A stretch of DNA of 64,000 bases from Saccharothrix syringae. GTDB taxonomy: Bacteria > Actinomycetota > Actinomycetes > Mycobacteriales > Pseudonocardiaceae. Positions 18,201 through 60,498 of this stretch are shown here, piece by piece (the first letter of the stretch is position 1; each line of letters opens with the position of its first letter). Under the pieces are notes generated by a model. That model had not been told where the DNA came from and searched no databases. It saw nothing but the letters and a program-made list of their open reading frames with translations. The position numbers and the translations under genes are program-made. Location: contig NZ_CP034550.1 of assembly GCF_009498035.1 (NCBI RefSeq), forward strand, positions 3,534,001 through 3,598,000. The letters run 5' to 3'.

Positions 18201-20848
18201 TCGACCCACAACCGGCGGTGTTGGAACGCGTAGGTGGGCAGGTCGATCCGCTCGCCGGCGGGGAACGCCGTCCCCCAGCGCACCGGTGCCCCGTGCACGA
18301 ACGCCCGGGCCAGCGAGCGGGTGAACTCGACGTCACCGCCGTCCCGCCGCAACGACCACAACGCGGTGGCCTCGGCGCCTCGCTCCTGGGCGACCGCCTC
18401 GACCGCGTCGACGAGCGTCGGGTGCGCGCTCAGCTCCACGAAACAGCTGTGCCCGTCGTCGAGGAGGGCCTCGACGGCCGCGCTGAACCGCACCGTCTCC
18501 CGGAGGTTGCGGTACCAGTAGTCGGCGTCCAGCCCGGTGCCGTCGACCCGCCCGCCGGTGACCGTGGAGTAGAACGGCACCTCCGCCTCGGCGGGCGCGA
18601 CGCCGGCCAGCGCGTCGACGAGTTCGGCGCGGACCCCCTCCACCCCGTGCGAGTGCGACGCGTAGTCGACCAGGAGCTTGCGCACCTGGACCCCCTCGGC
18701 CGCGAGCGCCGCGCACATGCCCTCCAGCTCGTCGGCGGGGCCGGAGACGACCACCGACCGCGGCCCGTTGACCGCGGCGACGCCGAGCCCCGGGTGGTCG
18801 GCGAGCCGTTCCCGGACCCGGGCGACCGGCAGGCCGATCCAGCCCATGCCGCCGCGCTCGGCCAGGCCGGCGATCAGGCGCGAGCGCACCCCGGCGACGC
18901 GGGCGCCGTCGGCCAGGGTGAGGGCACCGGCCACCACGGCCGCCGCGATCTCGCCCTGGGAGTGGCCGACCACCGCGGCCGGCTCGACCCCGAGCGACCG
19001 CCACAGCCGGGCCAGCGACACCATCACCGCGAACAGCGCGGGCTGCACCACGTCCACCCGGTCCAGGCCCGGCGCGTCCGGGGCGCCGGTGAGGACGTCC
19101 ACCAGGGTGGCGCCGTTCCAGTCCACGTGCGGGGCCAGCGCGGCGTCGCACTCGGCCACGGCCGCGGCGAACAGCGGGCTGGTCCTCCACAGGTCGACCG
19201 CCATGCCGCGCCACTGGCCACCCTGACCCGCGAAGACGAAGACCGGCCGGTCCGCGCCACCGCCGTCGCCCGGCACGACGTCCGCGTTCGACTCCGCCGC
19301 GTCGGCGGCGATCGCCGCGAGCCCCGCGGTCAGCGCGCCCACGTCCTGGGCGAGCACCACGGCCCGGTGCTCCAACGCGGCCCGGCCGCCGAGCGAGCGG
19401 CCGAGCGCGTCGAGGTCCACCCGCGGGTGCTCGGCGAGGTGGGCGCCGAGCCTGGCCGCCTGATCGCGCAGCGCCGCCGCGCCGCGCGCCGAGATGACGA
19501 ACGGCTTGACCGAGGGCGCGAGCACCCGGTCGGCTTCGGGCGGGGCGGGCGGCTGTTCCGGCTCCGGTGCCTGCTCCAGCACCACGTGCACGTTGGTGCC
19601 GCTGATCCCGAACGCGGACACGGCGCCGCGCCGGGGCCGGTCGCGCTCCGGCCACGGCCGTGCCGCGGTCAGCAGCTCCACCGCGCCGTCCGACCAGTCC
19701 ACGTGCGGGGTGGGCTCGTCGGCGTTCAACGTCCGGGGCAGCAGGCCGTGCCGCAGCGCCTGGACCATCTTGATCACGCCGGCCACGCCGGCCGCCGCCT
19801 GCGCGTGGCCCAGGTTCGACTTCAGCGAGCCGAGCCACAGCGGGTCCTCCCCGGTGTGCTCCCGCCCGTAGGTCGCCAGCAGTGCCTGCACCTCGATCGG
19901 GTCGCCGAGCCTGGTGCCGGTGCCGTGCCCCTCCACGACGTCCACGTCGGCGGCCGAGACGCCGGCGTTGGCCAGCGCCTCCCGGATCACCCGCTGCTGC
20001 GAGCGGCCGTTGGGCGCGGTCAACCCGTTGGAGGCGCCGTCCTGGTTCACCGCGGAGCCCTTGACCACCGCGAGGACCCGGTGTCCGTTGCGGCGGGCGT
20101 CCGACAAGCGCTCCAGCACGAGCAGCCCGACGCCCTCGGCCCAGCCGGTGCCGTCCGCGCCCGCGCCGAACGCCCGGCAGCGGCCGTCCGGGGAGAGGCC
20201 GCCCTGCAGCGCGAACTCCTGGAACACCACCGGTGTGGACATCACGGCCACACCGCCGGCCAGCGCGAGGTCGCACTCGCCGGTCCGCAGCGCCTGGGCC
20301 GCCATGTGCACCGTGGTCAGCGAGGACGAGCAGGCGGTGTCGACCGTCAACGCGGGGCCTTCGAGGCCGAACTCGTAGGCGATGCGGCCCGAGGCCACGC
20401 TGGGCGCCGTGCCGGTCAGCAGGTGGCCCTCCAGGCCGCGCGGTTCGCGCGCGAGCAGGTTGCCGTAGTCACTGGCGCTCAGGCCGACGAACACGCCGGA
20501 CTTCGTGCCGCGCAGCGCCGTCGGGTCGATGCCGGCGCGCTCGAACGCCTCCCACGCCGATTCGAGCAGCAGGCGCTGCTGCGGGTCCATCGCGGTGGCC
20601 TCGCGTGGCGAGATGCCGAAGAACTCGGGGTCGAACTCGGTCGCGCCGGGCAGGAAGCCCGCCGCCCTGGCGTTGGTCGCGCCCACCCGGCCGGGCTCGG
20701 GGTCGAACAGCTCGGCCAGGTCCCAGCCGCGGTCGGACGGGAACTCCGCGGCGGCGTCCCGGCCCTGTTCGACCATCGCCCACAGCGCCTCCGGCGAGTC
20801 GACCCCGCCGCCGTAGCGGCAGGCCATGCCGACGATGGCGATCGGGTC
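15296..20848 (-). other. PKS module 8: KS-AT(methylmalonyl)-DH-KR(A-type)-ACP
   Basis: KS has Cys2256. AT has Ser2713 in GHSQGE and YASH from Tyr2812, the methylmalonyl signature. DH has His3017 in [10 protein letters not shown] and Asp3184 in LLDAALQ. KR has TGGTGGLG near residue 3503, lacks LDD (AASLDGG), has Trp3633 in SATWGVG and Tyr3641, i.e. A-type by the Trp/LDD rule. ACP has Ser3809. There is no ER between DH and KR; the intervening part is the KR structural subdomain. The expected product is an alpha-methyl alkene. A-type reduction followed by dehydration is often linked with Z geometry. The C-terminal docking domain for PKS 4 is included at the end. Confidence 0.88.
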
Positions 20849-23800
20849 ACCGCTGGTGCCGGCCGCGGCGGTCGCCGGTGCCGCGGGCGCGGGGGAGCCG
20901 GCGCCGACCACCTCGCCGAGCACGTACTCGGCCAGCGAGGCGGGGTTCGGGTGGTCGAAGACCACCGTCGCCGGCAGCCGCAGGCCGGTGAACGCGGTGA
21001 TCCGGTTCCGCAGCTCCACCGAGGCCAGCGAGTCGAAGCCGATGTCCTTGAAGTTCCGGTCCGGCGCGAGGCTCGACGCCGACGCGTGCCCGAGCACGGC
21101 CGCGGTCTCGGCGGTGACGGCGTCCAGCACGGCCCGGTGCCGGGCGGCCGGCGCCATGGCGAGCAGCCGGCGGGTCCACGAGCCGGCGTCGCCGCCGCTC
21201 GCGACGGCGGTGCGCCGCACCCGCCCGGAGACCAGGTTGCGCAGCAGGGGCGGCACCTCGCCGCGGAACGCGGTCAGGTCGAGCCGGACCGGCAGCACCA
21301 CCGGGGCGCCGACGGTGAGGGCCGCGTCGAAGAGGGCCAGGCCCTCCTCGTCGGACATCGCCCTGATCCCGGCGCGTGCCATCCGCTCCCAGTCGGCCTC
21401 CTGCAGGGACGCCGACATCCCGCTCACCGTGGCCCAGAGACCCCAGTCGAGCGAGACGGCGGGCAGCCCCGCGGCGCGGCGGTGCCGGGCCAGGGCGTCC
21501 AGGAACGCGTTGGCGGCGGCGTAGTTGGCCTGGCCCGGCGCGCCGAACGCCCCGACGGAGGAGGAGAACAGCACGAAGGCGGAGAGGTCGAGGTCCCGGG
21601 TCAGCTCGTGGAGGAGCCAGCCGGCGTCCACCTTGGGGCGCAGCACGGAGTCGACCTGCTCGGTCGTCAGCGAGCCGATGACGCCGTCGTCGCTGACGCC
21701 CGCGACGTGCACGACCGCGGTCAGCGGGTGCTCGGCGGGGATCGCGGCCAGCAGCCCGAGCAGCGATTCGCGGTCGGAGACGTCGCAGGCGACGGTCGTC
21801 ACCGAGGCGCCGAGCCCGGTCAGCTCGGCGGCGAGCCCGGCGGCCCCGGGGGCGTCCGGGCCGCGCCGGCTCGCCAGCACCAGGTTGCGGACGCCGTGCT
21901 CGGCGACCAGGTGCCGGGCGAGAAGACCGCCCAGCGTGCCGGAGGCGCCGGTCAGCAGCACGGTCCCGGCCGGATCGGGGGGGACCGGGATGGTGAGGGC
22001 GAGCTTGCCGATCTGCCGGGCCTGGCTGAGGAAGCGGAACGCGCCCGGCGCCCGGCGGACGTCCCAGGTGGTGATCGGGGGCAGGGTCAGCACGCCGCGG
22101 TCGAACAGGTCCAGCACCTCGACCAGCATCTCGCGCACCCGTTCGGGCGCCACCGCGAGCAGGTCGTAAGCCTGGTACCGCACACCGGGGAACGCGTCGG
22201 CCGCCCAGTCGGCGTCGCGGATGTCGGTCTTGCCCATCTCGACGAACCGGCCGCCGCGCGGCAGCAGCCGCAGCGAGGCGTCCACGAGCTCGTTGGTGAG
22301 CGAGTTGAGGACCACGTCGACGCCGCGGCCGCCGGTGGCGGCGAGCAGGTCGGGTTCGAACTGCGCGGTGCGGGAGTTCGAGATGCGTTCGCGGGGGATG
22401 CCGAGGCCGTGGACGGCCGCCCACTTGGCGGGGCTGGCGGTGGCGAAGACCTCGGCGCCCAGGTGGGTGGCCAGCTGCACGGCCGCGATGCCGACGCCAC
22501 CGGCGGCGGCGTGGACGAGCACGGACTCGCCGGGGCGCAGGTCGGCCACGTCGACGAGCCCGAAGTACGCGGTCAGGTAGGTGATCGGGACGGTGGAAGC
22601 CTCCAGGTAGGACCAGCCGTCCGGGATCGGCACCACCATCCGGTGGTCGGCCACGGCCAGCGGCCCGAACGGCCCGTAGAACAGGCCCATCACCCGGTCG
22701 CCGGGCTTGAGGCCGGTGACGCCGGGGCCGACCTCGGTCACCACGCCGGCCCCCTCGCCGCCGAGCACCTCCTGGCCGCGGACCAGCCCGAGGGTGGACA
22801 TGACGTCCCGGAAGTTCATGCCGGCGGCTCGGACGGCCACCCGCACCCAGCCCTCGGCCAGCGGTGCGACCGCCTCCGGTGACTCGACCAGGGCGAGCCC
22901 GTCCAAGGTGCCGGGGCGGGGGGCGGACAGGCGCCACGCGGCCGACCCCTCCGGCACGGCGAGGGTCGTCGAGGGCGAAACCCTGACCAGGCGCGGCACC
23001 AGGACCGTGCCGGCGCGCACCGCGACCTCGTCCTCCCCGGCGCCGAGCGCCGCCACCACGGCCGCGTCGGGCTCGTCGGGCGCGAGGTCGACCTGGGCGA
23101 ACCGGCCGGGGTCCTCGGCGCGCGCCGAGCGGAACAGGCCGTGCAGGGCCGCGCCGACCAGGTCGCCGACGTCCTCGCCGTCGTACGTGGCCAGCGCGCC
23201 GCGGGTGACCAGGACCAGCCGCGAGCCGGCCAGCCGTTCGTCGGCCAGCCAGTGGCGCACCAGTTCGAGCATCCGGTCGACCCCCGAGTGCACCTCCTCG
23301 GCCGTGTCGCCACCGCGGCCGTGAACGGGGGCGGCCAGCACCACGGAGGGCACCTCGCCCCCGGCGTCGAGGGCGGCCCGCAGCGCCGGGAAGCCGTCGT
23401 ACGCCGTGCCCGTGGCGGGCGCTCCGCCGCCCAGGTTCGCCCAGCCGGTGGGCGACGGGACCTCGACCCCACCCGCGGGGACCCACTCGATCTCGTAGAG
23501 GGAGTCCTGGGCCCGGGGGGCGCTCGCGGCGATCTGCTCCGCGGTGGCGGACCGCAGGGTCAGCGAGTCGACGGACAGCACCGTGCGGCCGGTCCCGTCG
23601 GCGGCCAGCAGCGCCACCGCGTCCGTCCCCACCGGGGTCAGCCGTACGCGCAGCGCGGAAGCACCCACGGCGTGCAGCCGGACGCCCGCCCACGTGAACG
23701 GGACGACGCCCCGGCTGGTGCCGGTGACCGCGATCGCGTGCAGAGCGGCGTCCAGCAGGGCGGGGTGCACGCCGTACGCGCCGGCGTCGCCCACCTGCTC

Positions 23801-26800
23801 GGGCAGGGCCACCTCGGCGAAGACCTCCCCGTCCCGCAGCCAGGCGGCCTTCAGGCCGCGGAACACCGGCCCGTAGCCGTACCCGGCCGCGGCGAAGGTC
23901 TCGTAGAGGTCGCTCAGGTCGACCTCCTCGACACCGGCGGGCGGCCACTCGGCCATCTCGGGGTCGTCGCGGCCCGCACCGGCGGTCGCCGAGACGAAGC
24001 CGCCGGCGTGCCGCGTCCAGGCCGCGTCGACGTCGGGGGAGTCCGGGTCCTGCTGCTGCGACCAGATGGTGATCGACCGCCGGCCGGTGGGCTCCTCCGG
24101 CTCGCCGACCACGATCTGCAGCGCCACGCCGCCCCGTCCCAGCAGCAGCGGGGCCTCGACGGTCAGGTCCTCGACCAGCTCGCAGCCGACCTGGTCCGCC
24201 GCGCGCAGCGCGAACTCCACGAACGCGGTGCCGGGCAGCAGGACGCGGTCGAACAGGGCGTGGTCGGCGAGCCAGGGCTGGGCGGAGAGCGACAGCCGGC
24301 CGGTGCACAGGAAGCCGCCGTCGTTGGCGAGCGAGACGCCGGCACCCAGGAGCGGGGCGTCCACCGGGCGCAGGCCGATCGAGCCGAGGTCGTGCCCGCC
24401 GACGTGGCTGGTCTCCAGCCAGAAGCGTTCGTGCTCGAACGCGTAGGTGGGCAGGTCGACGCGTTGCGCGCCGGTGCCGGCGAAGAAGGCCGCCCAGTCC
24501 ACCCCGACGCCGGCGTTGTGCAGGGTGGCCAGCGCCGTCGCGATGCTTTCCACCTCGTCGCGCCGACTGCGCAGGGCCGGCACGACCACCACCGGCTCGT
24601 CGCCGTAGCACTCGCGCACGTGGCCGGTCATCGACGCGGCGGGCGAGAGTTCGATGAACCGGGTGACGCCGCGCTCGCGCAACCGGGCCACGGCGCCGGC
24701 GAGGTCCACCGTGTCGCGCATCTGCCGGACCCAGAACTCGGGGGTGCGCAGCACCTCGGCGGGCACCGCCATCGGGATGGTCGGGGCCGAGTAGGTCAGG
24801 GTCTCCACCACGGCCCGGAACCGGTCCTGGATCGGCTCCATCGTGGCCGAGTGGCCCGCGCGCTCGACTCGCACCATGCGGCACGCGTGGCCGAGCTCGG
24901 ACAGCCGCGCCACGGCCGCCTCGACCGGGCCCTCCAGCCCCGAGAGGGTGACCGCGCTCGGGCTGTTGACACCGGAGAGCGAAACGCCCTCGATGTCGGC
25001 GATGACCGGCTCCACCACGTCGGCGCCGGCCGCGACCGTGGCCATCACGCCGGCGGACGTGGTCTGGATCAGCCGTGCCCGGGCGGTGACCATGGTGGCC
25101 GCGTCTTCGAGCGAGAGCACACCCGCGACGTGCGCCGCCGCGATGTCCCCGCAGGACTGGCCGAGCAGGTAGTCGGGCCGCAGGCCCCACGACTCGACCA
25201 GGCGGTAGAGCGCCACCTCGATCGCGAACAGCGCGGGGTGCGCGTACTCGGGCCGGTCCAGCGTCGGGCCGCCCTCGGCGATGACCTCCGGCAGCTCGGG
25301 GTCGAGCAGGCCCAGCACCTCCGCGTGCGCCGCGGCGAAGACGGGGAACGCGGCCGCGAGCTGGGCGCCCATGCCGATGCGCTGCGGGCCGTGCCCGGGG
25401 AACATCACCGCGGTGAGACCGCGGCACTCGGTGCCGACGACCGCCGCGGCACCGCTGTCGCCACCGGCCAGCAGGTCGAGCCGGGCGAGCAGGTCCTCCC
25501 TGTCGCCCGCGACCACGGCGGCGCGGTGCTCGAACACCACGCGGTGCAGCGCGAGCGACTTCGCGACGTCGAGCAGGGCGACGTCCTCGTCGGCGAGCCG
25601 GTCCCGCAGCCGCCTGGCCTGACCGGCCAGGGCCCGCGGGGTGCGGGCGGAGAGCAGGAACGGCAAGGCGGTCGGCCGTGCGCTCACCGGCTCGGCCTCG
25701 ACCGCCTCCGGCGCGGGCGCCTCCTCCAGGATGACGTGCGCGTTGGTACCGCTCATGCCGAACGACGACACACCCGCCCGGCGCGGCCACTCGTTCTCCG
25801 GCCACGGGCGGTTCTCGGTCAGCACCTCGACCCCGCCGGCCGACCAGTCCACCTCGCGCGTCGGCTCGGCCACGTGCAGCGTCTTGGGCAGGACGCCGTT
25901 GCGGATGGCCATCACCGCCTTGATCACGCCGGCGACGCCCGCGGCCGCCTGGGTGTGACCCACGTTCGACTTGAGCGAGCCCAGCCACAGCGGCTCGCCG
26001 TCCTTCTTCTGGCGACCGTAGGTGGCCAGCAGGGCCTGCGCCTCGATCGGGTCGCCCAGCCGGGTGCCGGTGCCGTGCCCCTCGACCAGGTCGACCTGCT
26101 CCATCGGGACCTGGCCGTCGGCCAGCGCCGCCTGGATGACCCGCTGCTGGGCGGGGCCGTTGGGCGCGGTCAGGCCGTTGGAGGCCCCGTCCTGGTTGAT
26201 CGCCGAACCGCGGATGACGGCGAGCACCGGGTGGCCGTTGGCGCGCGCGTCGGAGAGCCGTTCGAGCAGGACCAGGCCGACCCCCTCCGACCAGCCGGTG
26301 CCGTCTGCGGTGTCCGCGTACGCCTTGCACCGGCCGTTGGGCGCGAGCCCGCGCTGCCGGGCGAAGTCGACCATGACCAGTGGCGAGCACATCGACGCGA
26401 CGCCGCCGACCAGGGCCATCGTGGACTCGCCGCGGCGCAGGGCCCGAATGGCGTAGTGCATCGCGACCAGCGAGGAGGAGCAGGCGGTGTCGACGGTGAC
26501 CGCGGGGCCCTCGAAGCCGAACAGGTACGCGACGCGGCCGGAGAGCACGCTGGGCGCGTTGCCCAGCAGCAGGTAGCCGTCGACCTCGCGGGGCGCGGTG
26601 ACGGTCAACGGCACGTAGTCGTGGGTGTTCGAGCCGATGAACACGCCGGTCTTGGTGCCGCGGAGCGCTTCCGGGTCGATGCCGGCGCGTTCGAACGACT
26701 CCCAGGCGGCCTCCAGGACGATCCGCTGCTGCGGGTCCATGGCGAGGGCTTCGCGCGGGGAGATGCCGAAGAAACCCGCGTCGAAGTCGGCCAGGCCGGA

Positions 26801-27097
26801 CATGAAGCCGCCCTCGCGGGAGTACGTCTTGCCGGGCTTGCCGGGCTCCGGGTCGTAGATGCTGTCCATGTCCCAGCCGCGGTCGGTCGGCGCGTCGCCG
26901 ATCGCGTCGGTCCCGCCGGCGACCAGCTCCCAGAGGTCCTCCGGCGACCAGACGTCGCCGGGCAGGCGGCAGGCCATCGAGACGATCGCGATCGGCTCGG
27001 TGTTCCGGGCCTCCATCTCGGTGATCTTCTTGCGAGCCTGGTAGAGGTCGCTCGTGACCATCTTGAGGTACTGGCGAAGCTTGTCCTCGTTCTCCAC
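15296..27097 (-). CDS. Type I PKS 3: modules 7 and 8
   Basis: A 3933-residue bimodular PKS. Module 7 is KS-AT-DH-ER-KR-ACP (residues about 33-2080) and module 8 is KS-AT-DH-KR-ACP (about 2084-3845). The N-terminal helix [20 protein letters not shown] is a class 1 docking domain expected to take the chain from PKS 2. The C-terminal helices ending [15 protein letters not shown] should dock onto the N-terminus of PKS 4. The GTG at 27097 was chosen because it puts the docking helix at the very N-terminus as in relatives; an in-frame GTG at 27148 is an alternative. It heads the leftward operon PKS 3-PKS 4-CCR-KASIII-HAD and faces PKS 1 across a shared 0.3-kb promoter region. The unusual AT of module 7 is described with that module. 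Confidence 0.95.
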   Translation of the reverse strand: MENEDKLRQYLKMVTSDLYQARKKITEMEARNTEPIAIVSMACRLPGDVWSPEDLWELVAGGTDAIGDAPTDRGWDMDSIYDPEPGKPGKTYSREGGFMSGLADFDAGFFGISPREALAMDPQQRIVLEAAWESFERAGIDPEALRGTKTGVFIGSNTHDYVPLTVTAPREVDGYLLLGNAPSVLSGRVAYLFGFEGPAVTVDTACSSSLVAMHYAIRALRRGESTMALVGGVASMCSPLVMVDFARQRGLAPNGRCKAYADTADGTGWSEGVGLVLLERLSDARANGHPVLAVIRGSAINQDGASNGLTAPNGPAQQRVIQAALADGQVPMEQVDLVEGHGTGTRLGDPIEAQALLATYGRQKKDGEPLWLGSLKSNVGHTQAAAGVAGVIKAVMAIRNGVLPKTLHVAEPTREVDWSAGGVEVLTENRPWPENEWPRRAGVSSFGMSGTNAHVILEEAPAPEAVEAEPVSARPTALPFLLSARTPRALAGQARRLRDRLADEDVALLDVAKSLALHRVVFEHRAAVVAGDREDLLARLDLLAGGDSGAAAVVGTECRGLTAVMFPGHGPQRIGMGAQLAAAFPVFAAAHAEVLGLLDPELPEVIAEGGPTLDRPEYAHPALFAIEVALYRLVESWGLRPDYLLGQSCGDIAAAHVAGVLSLEDAATMVTARARLIQTTSAGVMATVAAGADVVEPVIADIEGVSLSGVNSPSAVTLSGLEGPVEAAVARLSELGHACRMVRVERAGHSATMEPIQDRFRAVVETLTYSAPTIPMAVPAEVLRTPEFWVRQMRDTVDLAGAVARLRERGVTRFIELSPAASMTGHVRECYGDEPVVVVPALRSRRDEVESIATALATLHNAGVGVDWAAFFAGTGAQRVDLPTYAFEHERFWLETSHVGGHDLGSIGLRPVDAPLLGAGVSLANDGGFLCTGRLSLSAQPWLADHALFDRVLLPGTAFVEFALRAADQVGCELVEDLTVEAPLLLGRGGVALQIVVGEPEEPTGRRSITIWSQQQDPDSPDVDAAWTRHAGGFVSATAGAGRDDPEMAEWPPAGVEEVDLSDLYETFAAAGYGYGPVFRGLKAAWLRDGEVFAEVALPEQVGDAGAYGVHPALLDAALHAIAVTGTSRGVVPFTWAGVRLHAVGASALRVRLTPVGTDAVALLAADGTGRTVLSVDSLTLRSATAEQIAASAPRAQDSLYEIEWVPAGGVEVPSPTGWANLGGGAPATGTAYDGFPALRAALDAGGEVPSVVLAAPVHGRGGDTAEEVHSGVDRMLELVRHWLADERLAGSRLVLVTRGALATYDGEDVGDLVGAALHGLFRSARAEDPGRFAQVDLAPDEPDAAVVAALGAGEDEVAVRAGTVLVPRLVRVSPSTTLAVPEGSAAWRLSAPRPGTLDGLALVESPEAVAPLAEGWVRVAVRAAGMNFRDVMSTLGLVRGQEVLGGEGAGVVTEVGPGVTGLKPGDRVMGLFYGPFGPLAVADHRMVVPIPDGWSYLEASTVPITYLTAYFGLVDVADLRPGESVLVHAAAGGVGIAAVQLATHLGAEVFATASPAKWAAVHGLGIPRERISNSRTAQFEPDLLAATGGRGVDVVLNSLTNELVDASLRLLPRGGRFVEMGKTDIRDADWAADAFPGVRYQAYDLLAVAPERVREMLVEVLDLFDRGVLTLPPITTWDVRRAPGAFRFLSQARQIGKLALTIPVPPDPAGTVLLTGASGTLGGLLARHLVAEHGVRNLVLASRRGPDAPGAAGLAAELTGLGASVTTVACDVSDRESLLGLLAAIPAEHPLTAVVHVAGVSDDGVIGSLTTEQVDSVLRPKVDAGWLLHELTRDLDLSAFVLFSSSVGAFGAPGQANYAAANAFLDALARHRRAAGLPAVSLDWGLWATVSGMSASLQEADWERMARAGIRAMSDEEGLALFDAALTVGAPVVLPVRLDLTAFRGEVPPLLRNLVSGRVRRTAVASGGDAGSWTRRLLAMAPAARHRAVLDAVTAETAAVLGHASASSLAPDRNFKDIGFDSLASVELRNRITAFTGLRLPATVVFDHPNPASLAEYVLGEVVGAGSPAPAAPATAAAGTSGDPIAIVGMACRYGGGVDSPEALWAMVEQGRDAAAEFPSDRGWDLAELFDPEPGRVGATNARAAGFLPGATEFDPEFFGISPREATAMDPQQRLLLESAWEAFERAGIDPTALRGTKSGVFVGLSASDYGNLLAREPRGLEGHLLTGTAPSVASGRIAYEFGLEGPALTVDTACSSSLTTVHMAAQALRTGECDLALAGGVAVMSTPVVFQEFALQGGLSPDGRCRAFGAGADGTGWAEGVGLLVLERLSDARRNGHRVLAVVKGSAVNQDGASNGLTAPNGRSQQRVIREALANAGVSAADVDVVEGHGTGTRLGDPIEVQALLATYGREHTGEDPLWLGSLKSNLGHAQAAAGVAGVIKMVQALRHGLLPRTLNADEPTPHVDWSDGAVELLTAARPWPERDRPRRGAVSAFGISGTNVHVVLEQAPEPEQPPAPPEADRVLAPSVKPFVISARGAAALRDQAARLGAHLAEHPRVDLDALGRSLGGRAALEHRAVVLAQDVGALTAGLAAIAADAAESNADVVPGDGGGADRPVFVFAGQGGQWRGMAVDLWRTSPLFAAAVAECDAALAPHVDWNGATLVDVLTGAPDAPGLDRVDVVQPALFAVMVSLARLWRSLGVEPAAVVGHSQGEIAAAVVAGALTLADGARVAGVRSRLIAGLAERGGMGWIGLPVARVRERLADHPGLGVAAVNGPRSVVVSGPADELEGMCAALAAEGVQVRKLLVDYASHSHGVEGVRAELVDALAGVAPAEAEVPFYSTVTGGRVDGTGLDADYWYRNLRETVRFSAAVEALLDDGHSCFVELSAHPTLVDAVEAVAQERGAEATALWSLRRDGGDVEFTRSLARAFVHGAPVRWGTAFPAGERIDLPTYAFQHRRLWVEAAGAATASAADLGLVPADHPLLGAAVEHAGDDRVLFTGRWSLATQPWLADHVVLGTLLLPGAAFVELVTHAGRHVDCARLEELAFQAPLVIPAKSGVAVQVAVGAADPTGRRSVTVHSRRTGSGAGGKWTLHAEGTLAPVGTGPVPGRLKVWPPTGAQAVDVTDIYPRLAERGYAYGPAFAGIRALWRDGDDMYGEVALPSAVRAEAGRFGLHPALLDAALQVPVAGLIDSESGAVMPFSWNGITVHTRGATSLRVAFRRTGPDSSTMLLTDDAGEPVAAFDSIVARPVSREQLRVAMDNAAGTNTDDEHYRVEWRALPGGTRPPIDGTWLAVVAEGQPADGWAADTVRRLAAHAPGLVTWSVPCGHLDRAALAERLRELAADGTNPVGVLSLLAEDETPCDDSAALPRGLAGTVVLTQALLDAELDVPLWAATRGAVAAGPQDRIGSPTQALVWGFGRVAGLEHPRLWGGLVDLPEAVDDHAVAELAGVLAGGGENEVAVRPGAVLARRLVRAAVPEREPTPWKPGGTVLVTGGTGGLGAEVARWLADRGAEHLVLASRSGADAAGARRLVGELAARGTSVSVVACDVADRAAVVELLASVPAEHPLTAVVHAAASLDGGPIADMTPAGFGDILAAKVLGAAHLDDLLDHDGVEAVLLFGSISATWGVGNQSAYSAANAYLDALARQRHDRGGHTVSVAWGPWEAGMLTSDEEMADSLRRGGLPLLPVDSGLATLDRVLAEDEPCPVVVRVDWARFHPRFTSLRPSPLLADLPDVRALSTAESAVPATRGAALIERLAALPEEDRDPAVLDLICSHVAAVLGHDSAERVDRKRAFKDVGFDSLLAVQLRNRLNAATGLRLPATLVFDYPNPTSLAAFLRSEVAAAVPSPADAALAEFDRLEASLSSIPPEDAEVRDVLVGRARKLLSRLSGPARAADAGGDVAMLTAASDDELFSFINTQLGHQDE
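20849..27000 (-). other. PKS module 7: KS-AT(atypical)-DH-ER-KR-ACP
   Basis: KS has Cys206 in DTACSSS. The AT is divergent: the N-terminal signature reads [12 protein letters not shown] instead of GQGSQ/GQGAQ; the nucleophile elbow reads GQSCGD (Gln647-Ser648) instead of GHSxGE; the specificity motif is RAGH (His749) rather than HAFH or YASH. DH has His946 (HALFDR) and Asp1116 (LLDAALH). ER has HAAAGGVG near residue 1528. KR has TGASGTLGG near 1714, SDD in place of LDD, and Tyr1859. ACP has Ser2023. If all domains work, the module makes a fully saturated beta-carbon. The extender is uncertain: xAGH motifs are associated with ethyl-/alkylmalonyl ATs, but the elbow change could also mean a crippled AT. 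Confidence 0.85.
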
Positions 27098-27405
27098 AGA
27101 AGAAACCCCGTCTGTCTCGTGGCAGGCGTCTGATGAGGCCGGCAGCACGGCGAACTGCTCCGGAAGAAGGCTCGGGCGGGGCCGTGATCAAGACTGCCTC
27201 TGGGCGGCCGCAGGAACAACCATGGTCCGACGACGTCAGCGCGGGGACCCCCTAACTCCCCTAGTCGCCGTGCCGGTGGAACGACTTCGGCCGCGCAATC
27301 CTTGTGGGGTGTCGGTGTCGCGGGCGCGCTGCGAGCATCGACCGTGAAAGCCGGACGGGTGCTTCTCGCCGGTCGCCCACAGCGGACGAGCGAAGGGACG
27401 GCGAC
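27098..27405. promoter_or_regulatory. Divergent promoter region between the two PKS operons
   Basis: This gap separates the leftward PKS 3 start (27097) from the rightward PNPOx-like start (27406). Near its middle is CCCCCTAACTCCCCTAG at 27248-27264, two CCCCTA(A/G) units 9 bases apart. On the minus strand the first reads TTAGGGGGT, resembling TTAGGGGGGT at 4982-4991 upstream of the monooxygenase operon. GAAGGGA near 27392 is the ribosome binding site for the rightward gene. I could not assign -35/-10 boxes confidently. The position makes it the likely control point for nearly all PKS genes. An in-frame GTG at 27148 could extend PKS 3 slightly into it. Confidence 0.55.
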
Positions 27406-27933
27406 ATGACCGCCGAGGTGTTGAAGGACGCGCAGGACCCGACGGGGACGTCGGCATTCATCTTCAACCAGACCGCGCCGGGACCGGCGAAACCGTGGAG
27501 CTGGGCGGAGAACCTGCTGGTGTCCGCGCACACGTACTGGCTGGTCACCACCAGCCCGGACGGCGTGCCGCACAGCAGGCCCCTGTGGGGTGTCTGGCAG
27601 CAGGACGAGTTCCTGTTCTCCAGCCAGAACCGCTGCGGCGGATTCCTGGAGGTCAACCCGCGCGCCTCGGTGAACCTGCAGGTCGGCGAGGACGTGGTGA
27701 TGGTCGAGGGCAGTTGTTCCCGGGTGATCGGCGTCGACGACATCAGCGTGCTCGCCGACGCCGTGGAAGTGAAGTACGACTGGAAGCTCTCGGTGAGCGA
27801 GGACCGCGTCCACACGCAATTCGGCCAGAGCGCGCCGGTTTTCCGGCTGACCCCCGACCGGGTCTACGGGTGGGCGGGCATCGCCGAGTGGCAGTCCGCG
27901 ACCAGGTGGGACTTCCCGCGCCGCGTCAAATGA
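27406..27933 (+). CDS. PNPOx-like flavin-binding split-barrel protein
   Basis: A 175-residue protein of the pyridoxamine 5'-phosphate oxidase-like split beta-barrel superfamily, which includes FMN- and F420-dependent oxidoreductases and haem-binding proteins. HTYWLVTTSPDGVPHSRPLWG (quoted in part) and FLFSSQNRCGGFLEVNPRAS are the strand-loop segments that shape the flavin-binding face. The ATG at 27406 follows GAAGGGACGGCGAC. It is 26 bases upstream of the giant PKS 1 gene and first in that operon, so it should be co-expressed with the assembly line and may reduce an intermediate or supply reduced cofactor to the flavin monooxygenase. Which flavin or deazaflavin it binds is not clear from sequence. 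Confidence 0.8.
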   Translation: MTAEVLKDAQDPTGTSAFIFNQTAPGPAKPWSWAENLLVSAHTYWLVTTSPDGVPHSRPLWGVWQQDEFLFSSQNRCGGFLEVNPRASVNLQVGEDVVMVEGSCSRVIGVDDISVLADAVEVKYDWKLSVSEDRVHTQFGQSAPVFRLTPDRVYGWAGIAEWQSATRWDFPRRVK

Positions 27934-27959
27934 CGCCGCGGTGACCCGGGGGACGTGAC

Positions 27960-59155
<31,196 letters not shown>

Positions 59156-59213
59156 ACCGGGACCGGTGTGCCGAGGCCCGGCACTTCGCAGGAGTACAGG
59201 AGATGACACCCCC

Positions 59214-60467
59214 ATGACCGACTCCACCGGGGTCGACACGCCCGGCACCGGGACATCCGCCGAGGCCGACCTGTTGAGCTGGGACTTCATCCAGGACCCG
59301 TACCTGACCTACCGCGAGATGCGCGCCGGGACGGGCCCGCGGCGGCTCGTCATCAAGACGTTGAGCACCGGCCTGCGCGCCTGGCTGGTCACCGAGTACG
59401 GCGACGTGCGCCGGCTGCTGGCCGATCCCAGGCTCTCGAAGGCAGCCGCGGGCGCCGCACCGGTCATCGCCGAGCACAGCACGGAGGACGTCTCGGGCCG
59501 GTCGATCACATCGGAGAGCATGCTGTTCAGCGATCCGCCGCAGCACTCGCGGTTGCGCCGGATGTTCGGCAGGGCGTTCACGATGCGCCGGACGGAGAAC
59601 CTGCGCCCGCGCATCGAGGAGATCACCGATCAGCTGCTCGGCTCGATCCCCCCCGGCGCCGAGATCGACCTGGTGGAGTCGGTGGCGATGGCCATCCCCA
59701 TCGCGGTGATCGGCGAACTGCTCGGCGTGCCCCGCGCCGCCCACCACGACCTCCGCCGGTGGAACCGCACGCTGACCAGTGTCGATTCGGAGCCGTCGGA
59801 GAAGTACCAGGCGTACATGGCGTCGCTCGACTACTTCCGGGACCTGATCGCCGAGAAGGCGGGCGGTCACGACACCGCGGACGACCTGATCAACGCGATG
59901 ACCAACCCGGACAACGAGGAGCGGTTCGACGAGTCCGAGCTGCTGTCCACCATCTTCCTGATGATGAACGCGGGCTACGAGACCACCGCGAACCTGATCA
60001 GCAGCTCGGTGTACGCCCTGCTGAAGCACCCCGAACAGCTGGAGCTGCTGCGCGGGGACGCCACCCTGGTGCCGAACGCGGTGGAGGAGTTCCTGCGTTA
60101 CGAAAGCCCGTTGAACCTCTCCACGCTGCGCTACACCACCGAACCCGTGGAGATCGGCGACACCGTCGTCCCCGCCGGCGAGGTGGTCTTCCTGGCGCTG
60201 GCCTCGGCGAACCGGGACCCCGACCGGTTCGCGGAACCGGACCGGCTGGACGTGCGCCGCAACGCCGCCGCACACCTGGCCTTCGGCCACGGCATCCACC
60301 ACTGCGTCGGCGCGCCGCTGGCACGGCTGGAGGGCGAGATCGTGCTGACCCGGCTGCTGGACACCTTCCCGCACTGGGAGGCGGCCGAGCCGCTGGATCG
60401 GCTCAGCTGGCGCTACACCCTGCAGTTCCGCGGCCTGGAGCGGCTGCCGGTGAGGCTGCACGCATGA
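59214..60467 (+). CDS. Cytochrome P450 (second)
   Basis: A 417-residue bacterial P450. The I-helix has the canonical AGYETT (253-258), ExxR is Glu292-Arg295, and the haem loop AFGHGIHHCVGAPLAR places Cys364. A 20-residue Thr/Gly-rich N-terminus precedes the first conserved segment, SWDFIQDPYLTYREM. The ATG at 59214 is preferred because AGGAG lies at 59199-59203. An ATG at 59203 reads only four codons, and a further upstream reading lacks family resemblance. It follows PKS 2 by 58 bases and precedes the SnoaL-like gene by 31 bases, so it is co-transcribed with the assembly line. Likely a post-PKS hydroxylase or epoxidase; redox partners are not in the window. Confidence 0.93.
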   Translation: MTDSTGVDTPGTGTSAEADLLSWDFIQDPYLTYREMRAGTGPRRLVIKTLSTGLRAWLVTEYGDVRRLLADPRLSKAAAGAAPVIAEHSTEDVSGRSITSESMLFSDPPQHSRLRRMFGRAFTMRRTENLRPRIEEITDQLLGSIPPGAEIDLVESVAMAIPIAVIGELLGVPRAAHHDLRRWNRTLTSVDSEPSEKYQAYMASLDYFRDLIAEKAGGHDTADDLINAMTNPDNEERFDESELLSTIFLMMNAGYETTANLISSSVYALLKHPEQLELLRGDATLVPNAVEEFLRYESPLNLSTLRYTTEPVEIGDTVVPAGEVVFLALASANRDPDRFAEPDRLDVRRNAAAHLAFGHGIHHCVGAPLARLEGEIVLTRLLDTFPHWEAAEPLDRLSWRYTLQFRGLERLPVRLHA

Positions 60468-60498
60468 ACTCCCGCCACGACGAGAACGGAGCGGACAC

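Noticed and set aside
15728..22882. Very long open frame on the + strand opposite PKS 3
   Set aside because: It is an antisense shadow of GC-rich PKS codons: the protein is low-complexity Arg/Gly/Ala/Val with no domain motifs, while the minus-strand frame has complete PKS domains.
59203..59217. ATG at 59203 as start of the second P450
   Set aside because: It reads only four codons before TGA; the P450 frame starts at ATG 59214 with proper spacing to AGGAG.
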